From Comamonadaceae bacterium (GTDB lineage Bacteria; Pseudomonadota; Gammaproteobacteria; Burkholderiales; Burkholderiaceae_C): DNA of 13,812 nucleotides. The DNA is taken from NCBI GenBank assembly GCA_947371775.1, contig CANBQX010000038.1, positions 1 to 13,812 on the forward strand. The letters run 5' to 3'. The notes under the pieces were generated by a model. It searched no databases. It had not been told where the DNA came from and worked only from the letters and a program-made list of their open reading frames with translations. Positions 6,401-13,800 of the stretch are shown piece by piece. Position numbers and translations under genes: made by a program. Each line of letters starts with the position of its first letter. Within the stretch, counting starts at the first letter, position 1.

Positions 6401-7014
6401 TGTTGGGCTCCCAGTTGGGCGGCTTCACGTGCAGCCACCTCTTTTTCGAGCAAGAACTCGGCAAACTCCTGTTCAGGCGTTTTGGCCCCTAGCTTCTTGC
6501 TCGGGTCGGGCACCAGACCTTGCAAAAACGCAATGCGTTTGATCAGCTCTGACACCGCTTGCAAGGCCAGCAGCAGCATGCCTGCGGGCAACAAGGCAAA
6601 CACCGGCCAGCGAATCAACCCTCCGGCGTTGGACGACATTTCTTGCGTTACAAAGGCGTTGATCACCAGCGGCATGGCCAGTTTCGTGATCATGTAAGTG
6701 AAGGGCAGCAAAAACACGCAAATGCCCACGATGTCGATCCAGATTTGCGTGCGCTTGGAGAAGCGCCCGGAAACCACATCGATCTTCACATGTTCCTGAC
6801 GCAGCAAGGTGTAACCCGAGGCCAGTAAAAACACTGCGGCAAACAAATACCACTGCACCTCCAGGAAGGCGTTCGAGCTCATGTTGAAGGCTTTGCGCAT
6901 GATGGCGTTGCCAGTACTGATCAGCACGGCCGCCAGCACTAGCCAGGCCACCCAGCGACCCATCCACTCGCTCAAGCGGTCAATGCGTTTGGACAAGGAA
7001 AGTAGGAAATTCAT
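6397..7014 (-). CDS. dctQ: TRAP transporter small permease subunit (DctQ family)
   Basis: This protein of 205 residues has four hydrophobic segments, the usual DctQ layout, and carries the family pattern EVQWYLF at 52-58 and HVKID at 75-79. DctQ packs against DctM in the inner membrane and helps dock the substrate-loaded DctP. The last 36 residues form a charged, probably helical tail (KTPEQEFAEFLLEKEVAARE), longer than in many DctQ proteins. I chose the ATG at 7014 because GGA lies 8 nt before it and the protein then starts like its family (MNFLLSLSKRIDRL); an in-frame ATG at 7035 adds seven residues but has no ribosome binding site. The gene overlaps dctM by ATGA. It lies about 120 bp downstream of nhaD on the same strand and may share its transcript. 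Confidence 0.92.
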   Translation of the reverse strand: MNFLLSLSKRIDRLSEWMGRWVAWLVLAAVLISTGNAIMRKAFNMSSNAFLEVQWYLFAAVFLLASGYTLLRQEHVKIDVVSGRFSKRTQIWIDIVGICVFLLPFTYMITKLAMPLVINAFVTQEMSSNAGGLIRWPVFALLPAGMLLLALQAVSELIKRIAFLQGLVPDPSKKLGAKTPEQEFAEFLLEKEVAAREAAQLGAQQ

Positions 7015-7046
7015 GGTTTTTTTCCAATCCGACATAGAAATCGTTT

Positions 7047-7136
7047 TTATGGTTTTTCAGGGCTCCAAGCGTAACCTCGAATGGCCACGAATTTCACCGC
7101 ACCGTCCTCGGGAAAGCCCAGGGTCGCCAGGAATTC
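7047..7136 (-). other. Unexplained 30-codon open stretch between nhaD and dctQ
   Basis: Read leftward from 7136 to the TAA at 7049-7047, one frame encodes 29 residues with protein-like composition (EFLATLGFPEDGAVKF and then VAIRGYAWSPEKP). The same frame stays open for some distance back into the nhaD 3' end. No ATG or good ribosome binding site starts it. It could be the 3' remnant of a lost gene, a small protein with an unusual start, or chance in GC-rich DNA. I do not recognise the sequence. Confidence 0.25.
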
Positions 7137-8418
7137 AATGCAAGCCGTGGTACTGGGCCAAATAGACCAGCGCGCCAGCAAGGTAGCCCGCCAAGGCCAG
7201 GGCGCTGGTTTTGCGCAGGTACACCATAAAGTCGATGCGCTCCAGCCCCATGGCCGCCACGCCGGATGCCGAGCCGATGATCAAAATCGAGCCGCCCGTG
7301 CCCGCGCAATAGGCCATGAATTCCCACAAAAAGTGGTCTGCCGGGTACTTCGCCAGGTCATACATGCCCATGGACGCCGCCACCAGGGGCACGTTGTCTA
7401 CGACGGCGCTGGCCAGGCCAATCACCAGCACGATCAGGTCTAGGCGCCCCACCGTGGCATCCAACCAGCGGGCGAGGGCAGGCAGCACGTGGCTGTGCTC
7501 CAGAACGGCCACTGCCAGCAAAATGCCGATGAAGAACACGATGGAGCCCATGTCAATGCGCGCAAGCGCGCTCACCAGCGTCAGGTGTTGCTTTTGCGTG
7601 TCGTCCTTATGCCGGTGCATCAGGTCCGCCACCATCCACAAAACCCCCAGCCCCAACAAAATGCCCAAAAACGGGGGGAGGTGGGTGAGCGCTTTGAACA
7701 CCGGCACCAGCACCAATGTGGCCAGTCCCACCACCAGCACGACGGTGCGCTCCAGTGCTGTGGTGGGCAGCCCATCGCTGGGGTCGGCTTTGGGCGGCGA
7801 CACAATGTCACGGTCACCGGCCATCCAGGTGGCCGCAGCGAGCGGCACCAGCAAATTCACCATCGAGGCCAGAAAAACGCCTTGCATGATGGCCAGCGTG
7901 GTCACCTGGCCGCCTATCCACAGCATGGTGGTGGTGACGTCGCCAATGGGCGTCCAGGCACCCCCGGCGTTGGCGGCAATCACAATCAAACCGGCAAACG
8001 TGATGCGATCCTGGCGCTGGGCCAACAAGCGCCGCATCAAGGACAACATCACGATGGTCGTGGTCAGGTTGTCCAAAATAGCGCTGAGGAAAAAAGTAAA
8101 CACGCCCACCAGCCACATCAGGGTCGATACCTTGCGGGTTTGAATGGCCGTAGTGAGCACCTCAAAGCCGTCGTGTGCATCAATCACTTCCACGATGGCC
8201 ATGGCCGCGATCAAGAAAAACACGATTTGCGCGGTGCCCACCAGCGACTCGCTCAATTGGGTATTCACCTGGGCGGCATCACCCACCATGAGGGCATAAA
8301 CCGTCCAAAGCAGACCCGCTCCCAGCAGTGCTGTCGCGGATTTGTTGATTTTTAGCGGCCCCTCCAGCGCAATGGCAAGGTAGGCAAGTACGAACATCAG
8401 GGTGAGTAGCAATGACAT
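7135..8418 (-). CDS. nhaD: Na+/H+ antiporter, NhaD family
   Basis: This 427-residue integral membrane protein belongs to the NhaD branch of the ion transporter superfamily and is expected to expel Na+ (and Li+) in exchange for protons. It is hydrophobic with about 11-12 candidate membrane segments. Each half carries a DN motif in a helix break: DNLTTT at 116-121 and DNVPLVAA at 341-348. The conserved segment ANAGGAWTPIGDVTTTMLW is at 149-167. A hydrophilic loop of about residues 200-215 splits the halves, and a second one lies near 275. The ATG at 8418 has no clear ribosome binding site but gives the expected N-terminal membrane segment. It precedes dctQM on the same strand, and since TRAP transport is driven by sodium, a shared job in sodium cycling is plausible. 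The family call is strong; ion specificity and the link to TRAP are inferred. Confidence 0.92.
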   Translation of the reverse strand: MSLLLTLMFVLAYLAIALEGPLKINKSATALLGAGLLWTVYALMVGDAAQVNTQLSESLVGTAQIVFFLIAAMAIVEVIDAHDGFEVLTTAIQTRKVSTLMWLVGVFTFFLSAILDNLTTTIVMLSLMRRLLAQRQDRITFAGLIVIAANAGGAWTPIGDVTTTMLWIGGQVTTLAIMQGVFLASMVNLLVPLAAATWMAGDRDIVSPPKADPSDGLPTTALERTVVLVVGLATLVLVPVFKALTHLPPFLGILLGLGVLWMVADLMHRHKDDTQKQHLTLVSALARIDMGSIVFFIGILLAVAVLEHSHVLPALARWLDATVGRLDLIVLVIGLASAVVDNVPLVAASMGMYDLAKYPADHFLWEFMAYCAGTGGSILIIGSASGVAAMGLERIDFMVYLRKTSALALAGYLAGALVYLAQYHGLH

Positions 8419-8639
8419 GGGCGGATGGTATTCAATATCTTGGGGTGATTTCAGCCCCGTTGTTGAACCGGCTCCGACCTGAAACAGCAGAGCAACACAG
8501 GCACATTATGCGCAACCTGTTTTAGCGTTTTTGGTTATAGTAACCACAGTTGCAAACATTGGTAACGAATTGAATTCTGGTAGAAAAAGAACAACGGTAT
8601 GTATTCCCTCGATTTTCAGGTTTTTCAAGCAGGCGGCTT
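8419..8639. promoter_or_regulatory. Divergent intergenic region nhaD / pilV with small inverted repeats
   Basis: These 221 bp separate leftward nhaD from the rightward pilus operon and must hold both promoters. Visible elements are GGGG-TGA-TT-TCA-G-CCCC (8442-8458, one bulge, 24 bp before nhaD), GCACAT-T-ATGCGC (8501-8513, one mismatch) and GGTTA-TAG-TAACC (8533-8545, perfect). The last contains TATAGT, a possible -10 box for pilV, without a good -35. AGGCAC-ATTAT-GCGCA (8499-8514) resembles a -24/-12 sigma-54 site (GG-N10-GC kept) but its -12 half is weak. No gene is seen here. Confidence 0.35.
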
Positions 8640-9119
8640 ATGCCAGATCGTCGGATGGTGACAGGCAAACAGCAGGGCGTAGCCCTGATTGAGGTCATGG
8701 TTGCCGTGCTCTTGCTCTCCGTAGGGCTGCTTGGCTACTCCGCCCTGCAAGTACGTGCGGTCAAGGCAACGCAAAGCAGCTTGCAGCGAACCACGGCCTC
8801 TATTTTGGCCGGCAACATCCTTGAGGTAATGCGGGCGAACAAGGCGTGGGCAATAGATCCCTCGCATCCGTACAACCTGGCCGCGGGTACTTGCGATGTA
8901 CCTGTCACAGACAACACTTTGATCAAAGACGACTTGAACCGTTGGTTTAACACCCTGAAAACTGCATTGGGCCAATCACGTACCACATGTGCCGACATCA
9001 CCTGCGCAGACGCCAACAGCGCCGCACCGGGCATGTGCACCATCAACATTTACTGGGACGACAGCCGCGCTATGGGCGGACTGACGCAGCAAACCATTCA
9101 GCTGGTGGGGCGACTGTGA
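8640..9119 (+). CDS. pilV: Type IV pilus minor pilin PilV
   Basis: This 159-residue prepilin has the class III signal KQQG followed by VALIEVMVAVLLLSVGLLGY: PilD should cut after G13, leaving V14 as the methylated first residue and E18 as the conserved Glu at position 5. The hydrophobic helix extends to about residue 35 and continues as the amphipathic stalk (QVRAVKATQSSLQRTTASIL). The C-terminal part contains five cysteines (C83 and four between about 118 and 138) that may form disulfides. PilV belongs to the minor pilin complex that primes assembly at the pilus tip. ATG at 8655 is an alternative start that keeps the whole signal. Its stop overlaps the pilW GTG. It heads the visible operon; no fimT/fimU gene lies upstream. 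GC content and codons match the genome. Confidence 0.88.
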   Translation: MPDRRMVTGKQQGVALIEVMVAVLLLSVGLLGYSALQVRAVKATQSSLQRTTASILAGNILEVMRANKAWAIDPSHPYNLAAGTCDVPVTDNTLIKDDLNRWFNTLKTALGQSRTTCADITCADANSAAPGMCTINIYWDDSRAMGGLTQQTIQLVGRL

Positions 9120-10129
9120 AGAGCCTAGTACGTCGCGCCCCTGGTGTCGGTACTGCGCGCACGCAGCGGGGCGTCTCATTGGTGGAGCTGATGGTGGCCC
9201 TTACGTTGGGGCTGTTTATCGTCGTTGGTGCCGCCTCCATTTACCTGGCCAACCGCAACTCCTTTGCCACGGTAGAGAATGTTGCAAGGGTCGAGGAAAA
9301 CGCGCGCTTTGCCGCAGAGCTACTGGCCCGTGACATTCGCGAGGCTGGAAACTCCACGTGCGGTGGCGCGATGACCAGCATCAATTTGCTGTCAAGCCCC
9401 GCGTCACTGACCTGGGCCGGATGGGACAAAGGCCTGCTGGGCAATGCCATGGGCGCTTCGGACACCCCGGGGGTTTCACTGTTAAGCCCGTCTGCAGCCT
9501 CAGGTACAGCCCAGGTGACGAGCCCTGCCACTGACTCACTTTTGGTCTGGAGTGCCAGTGCTGGCAGCAGTCCTGTTCGCATTTCGTCCCACACAACGGG
9601 CCCTACCGGAACCATTAATACGGCCACGGCGCACGGCTTTAAAGCAGGCGATTGGGTGGTTGCGTGTGACGGCACGCAACTCTTTACTTTTGAAGTTCAA
9701 AGCCTCACGACGACCAGCGTGACATACAGCGACAGCGGTGCAGCGATGAAGAAAGCCATCGACGCCGGTGGAATGCTCAGCCCACTCACCATCCATCTTT
9801 GGTATGTGGGAGGGGGAATTTCTTCCAACGCTTTAAGGCGAATTACCTTAAACAAAACCGGCATCACAGACAACGACGAAATGGTCTCCGGCGTGAGCGA
9901 TTTGCAAATCAAGTACCTCCCTGCTGACATAAGCGGCACACCAAAACTGGACGCAACGTACCTGACCGCTGCCAATGTCAATGTGAAGGATTGGGGAACG
10001 GTAATCGCGGTGCAAATCGCTTTGACCTTGAATAGCGCGGACAAGATCAACCCCACCGGAGGTGGACCTTCGGTGTTTACTTACACGCTCCCATTGACGG
10101 TCGGGATTCGTCGGCGTTTGCAGCCATGA
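9116..10129 (+). CDS. pilW: Type IV pilus minor pilin PilW
   Basis: This 337-residue prepilin starts with GTG at 9116, overlapping the pilV stop (GTGA), with GGGG about 5 nt upstream. The prepilin cut follows G19 in TQRG, and mature VSLVELMVALTLGLF has Glu at position 5 (E24). The globular part shows PilW-family features: ENARFAAELLARDIREAG near 61-78, then a long serine/threonine-rich region, a DWVVACDGTQLFTF strand segment, LTIHLWYVGGG, and SGVSDLQIKYL with a final VAVQIALTLN. It is one of the larger minor pilins and is expected to sit near the pilus tip with PilV, PilX and PilY1 and to promote assembly. The frame is open upstream of 9116 inside pilV, but only the GTG places the signal properly. 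It overlaps pilX by ATGA. Confidence 0.88.
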   Translation: MKSLVRRAPGVGTARTQRGVSLVELMVALTLGLFIVVGAASIYLANRNSFATVENVARVEENARFAAELLARDIREAGNSTCGGAMTSINLLSSPASLTWAGWDKGLLGNAMGASDTPGVSLLSPSAASGTAQVTSPATDSLLVWSASAGSSPVRISSHTTGPTGTINTATAHGFKAGDWVVACDGTQLFTFEVQSLTTTSVTYSDSGAAMKKAIDAGGMLSPLTIHLWYVGGGISSNALRRITLNKTGITDNDEMVSGVSDLQIKYLPADISGTPKLDATYLTAANVNVKDWGTVIAVQIALTLNSADKINPTGGGPSVFTYTLPLTVGIRRRLQP

Positions 10130-10782
10130 GGACACAGTATCCATTCCCGTTGCGCAAGCAACATGGCATCGCCCTGATCGTGGTATTGATCATGATTGTG
10201 CTGGTCACTCTATTGGGTATTGCGGCCGTTCGAACTTTGACGCTCCAAGAGCGCATGGCCGCCAACCAATTTGACCGCAACCTGGCCATGCAGTCCGCGG
10301 AAAGAACCCTGCGTCTGGCCGAAGGCATTGCGCTGGCAGAGTCGCTCACGAAGGTGCAGCAAAACCCCCATTTCCAGGCCGCGTCGGGTACGGGAACAGG
10401 GACCCTCAATGGCAACTATGCAGGCGGAACCTGCGACGCCAATGGCAGCGATTCTTCGCCATGCACTCCAAACCTGGGTTTGTGCTCACAGCCGACATCC
10501 AGCTGCACGCCCCGATGGGCCGATCCGAATTTCGCGTCTTGGGTGACAGTGACTTCGAAAGTACCAGCGAGCCCCAGCAGTTCTGCGCTTGACGCCGACT
10601 CCAATCTTTCGGCTAACTTGCAGCAACAGTATTTCATCGAGTTTCTAGGGAAAGGATTTCCTTGCACCCAAGACCCGGGCGATAAATTCGACTGTTCGCT
10701 ATACCGAATTACAGCTCGCACCAACCAAAACACCAATCGCGCGGTGGTGATTTTACAGAGTGACTTTTTGGCGCGACCTTAA
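10126..10782 (+). CDS. pilX: Type IV pilus minor pilin PilX
   Basis: This 218-residue prepilin has its cut site after G14 (KQHG), followed by IALIVVLIMIVLVTLLGIAA. Position 5 of the mature protein is valine (V19), not the usual glutamate, which is also seen in PilX and GspK proteins thought to occupy the tip. The PilX_N pattern TLQERMAANQFDRNLA at 39-54 and AERTLRLAEG follow. The C-terminal part holds six cysteines in two clusters (four within about 103-125, two near 185-193), so disulfides are likely. ATG at 10126 overlaps the pilW stop (ATGA). The gene ends 28 bp before pilY1, which has its own strong ribosome binding site. Partners are PilV, PilW and PilY1 at the pilus tip. Confidence 0.88.
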   Translation: MRTQYPFPLRKQHGIALIVVLIMIVLVTLLGIAAVRTLTLQERMAANQFDRNLAMQSAERTLRLAEGIALAESLTKVQQNPHFQAASGTGTGTLNGNYAGGTCDANGSDSSPCTPNLGLCSQPTSSCTPRWADPNFASWVTVTSKVPASPSSSALDADSNLSANLQQQYFIEFLGKGFPCTQDPGDKFDCSLYRITARTNQNTNRAVVILQSDFLARP

Positions 10783-10795
10783 ATTTCCATTGAAT

Positions 10796-10800
10796 GGAGG
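10796..10800 (+). promoter_or_regulatory. Strong ribosome binding site that decides the pilY1 start
   Basis: GGAGG lies 10 nt before the ATG at 10811. It immediately abuts another ATG at 10801, but that codon is in a different frame and too close to be used. The site therefore supports 10811 over the in-frame ATG at 10856, which has no such sequence. Confidence 0.6.
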
Positions 10801-10810
10801 ATGCTGGACT

Positions 10811-13800
10811 ATGTCTCATCGTAACTATGGTCAGATTTCTGCTTTGCTGAACGTGATGAAGCAATTCTTTGCTGTGGCCCTTTTCAGTATTGCCTCAGTT
10901 GCATCAGCAAGTCCAGTGCTGGGGGTATCCCCTGAAACCGTCCAGCCGGTGCATGTGAGCCAGAGCACTGCGCCCTTGGTATTGCTCACCATGGCACGAG
11001 ACCACAGCTTGTTCTTTGGTGCCTACAACGACATGACGGATTTGGATGGAACAGGCACGATTACCTTTAATTTCAAACCGGACTTTGAATATATAGGCCT
11101 GTTTAATTCGGCTTATTGCTATAAATACAATGGCGGAAATGACAGTACCAAAAACCAACTGACCGATTATTTTTCCCCAGAAGCAAGCGCCATTCCACTT
11201 ACTGAACCAGCAGCAAACTACCCCGGCGGATGTAACCAAAGTCCGAGTGCGCTTTGGAGTGGAAATTGGTTAAATTATGTTACTACCAGCCGGATTGACG
11301 CCATGCGTGTGGCATTGTATGGAGGTTACCGCGTCAAGGATGGAAACGCGCAGGGAACCAGGCCCAACACGCTGCTGCGTCGCGCTTATATACCGCAAGA
11401 CGGACATACCTGGGCGAAAGAATACACATCCATTGCGGACAATCACTACGACATCAGGAAATACACGCCCTTTCAGCTGCCTGCGCCTGACCACAACGGT
11501 GTTGCAACCCGACATTTTTTTGGCAATTTAACCAGCACTGTGGTCAGAGATTATCAACCCAACGGTGTCAAAGCGCTTGGTTTTGATGCGGATGGCAAAG
11601 CCGTGACACGCCAAATTCAACCAGACCATGCGATGCCAGGGGGTGATAAGTCTAGTTTTTGGGTCCAGAACACACCAGACTTAGGGAAGAGTTGTTCTAC
11701 GCTTAAAAATTGCAGTGACTATCCTCCCGTTATGCGCGTTGTTTTGAATGCGGGTTCCCGCGTCTGGAAATGGGCGGCTTCACAGCAGCCCGTGTTGGAT
11801 TACCACCCCTACCCGATTGGATGGAATCCGCGAAAGTTCACAGTAAATGAATGGTCTCCCATTCGACACCTTGGAAATTTTGAGGGGTATGGAAATCTCA
11901 TTGACGATCTAGGTGGTTATATAAACCCTCAGCCTGCTTATCCAACAGATTACATAGTTCAAGTGGAGGCGTGCGTCTTTCCCAATTATATAAATGGATG
12001 CAAAAAATATGATGATCTCATTAGTGGCAATTTCAATTACAAGCCAATCGGCGTGCTACATGATTATGGCGAAAATGGAAGCATGAAATTTGGCTTACTC
12101 ACCGGGAGTTACGACAAGAACCTGTCTGGTGGTCAGCTAAGAAAGAATATAGGCGATTTTAATGATGAAATAGATGCCAACACCGGTCGGTTTGCCTATA
12201 AGGTGCCCGGGAGCAATGTGGTGAATTCCCTCATCAAACAACTGGACAGCCTCCGTATTCGAAACTTTAACAACCCCACGCAGGGTGGCACCGTTCCCGA
12301 TTATGGGCCGGATTTTTGGGCCAATAATTTTGTTTACAAAAATCGATATGGAAATGCCCAAGGAGACGGTCCAGAAGGTTTGTATGGCGATTGGGGTAAC
12401 CCCATAGCTGAAATGATGTTTGAGGGGCTGCGCTACTACGCGGGTGCCGGTTCCGCCTCAGCCGCGTTTACCGGCAGTACTACAGACGACACCGAAGTTG
12501 GTTTAGATCAAGCTGTTTGGGGCAACCCGTATTCCGACTCCACCAAATGGTGCGCGAAACCAAATATATTGGTGGTGTCGAGCCCCTACACTTCAGGCGA
12601 CTCAGACCAATTGCCCGGTGCCCAATGGGCCAGTGGCAACACACCCACGCTGTCAGATGCCAAAGGTACTGCTTTGGATGTCAGCGCCATGACGAATCAA
12701 GTCGGCCACGTAGAAGGGATCGAAGGCGCTTGGAAATTCATCGGAGAAGTGAAGGGTCAGTCGCTAGATTACAGCCCCACCCTCAAGCAAATAGATAAGC
12801 TGTCGAATGCGCGCGGCTTAGCACCCAATAATCCCGAGAACGAAGGGAGTTATTACGCTGCTGGCGTTGCCTATTTTGGCAAGACACACGCCTTGCAGAC
12901 TGTGAATCAAAAAGATATACCGGTAACCGATACCTATGTTGTGATGCTTCCCAGCCCGGATGCAACGATTCAGGTTCCAATGAATGGTGGAAAAACGGTG
13001 ACCATACAGCCATTTGCCAAAACCATCGATATGACCGTGCCCGGAAATATTGTCAACACGGCGAAAAAAGGCAATTACCAGGCTACAAACCAGATCGTAG
13101 GAATGTACGTTACATCCCTTGATTCTAGCGTTAACAGCTACCATTTACAGGTTTACGTCAATTTTGAAAGTCAGGCATCTGGAGGTGACTTTGAAATGGA
13201 TGCCGTGGCATACTATGATATCTCCTCAGACGGAACAAATATCACTGTCAATGTAGAAGATAACAACCATGATGGGCGTGGAATTTTTCTCGGCCAAAAT
13301 ATGGGTTATATCATCACGGGTACTAACCATGATGGCGTGTATTTGGTTGTTCAAGATCGCAATATCGATCCCGCCAAAGATAATAGCCTGAAAAATGTGA
13401 GCTATTTTTTGAACGTGCCACCTCCCGAAGGTGCAACGAAGTTTTGGGCTGGTTATTGCGACAAAGATACGGCGAATGGCAACCTTTATTACAATACAGA
13501 TCGTTGTAAAAAGTTACCTAGCATGGATGGCGTCGTGCCAAATAGCTCGATCACATTCCAGGTCAATGGCGCCGTCAACCCCACACTCCAGCACCCTTTG
13601 TGGTATGCGGCACGGTGGGGTGGTTATATGGGCACACAAGCGCCGACCGCGCCTTCGGCGGATGGGCAAGATCCAGACCACTTTATCCAAGTGACCAGCC
13701 CAGCGACGCTCAAAGCTGCTTTTTACAAAATGTTTCAAAACGTGCTGGATACCAGCGCTACCCAAGGTTCGGTGACTTCAAATAGCCAGCAATTGCAAAC

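Noticed and set aside
7489..8355. Rightward frames opposite nhaD (275 and 288 codons)
   Set aside because: Histidine/glutamine- and threonine-rich shadows of hydrophobic nhaD codons; membrane protein genes often give such long antisense frames.
10801..10803. ATG directly after GGAGG as the pilY1 start
   Set aside because: Out of frame with pilY1 and too near the ribosome binding site; the ATG at 10811 gives the signal peptide.
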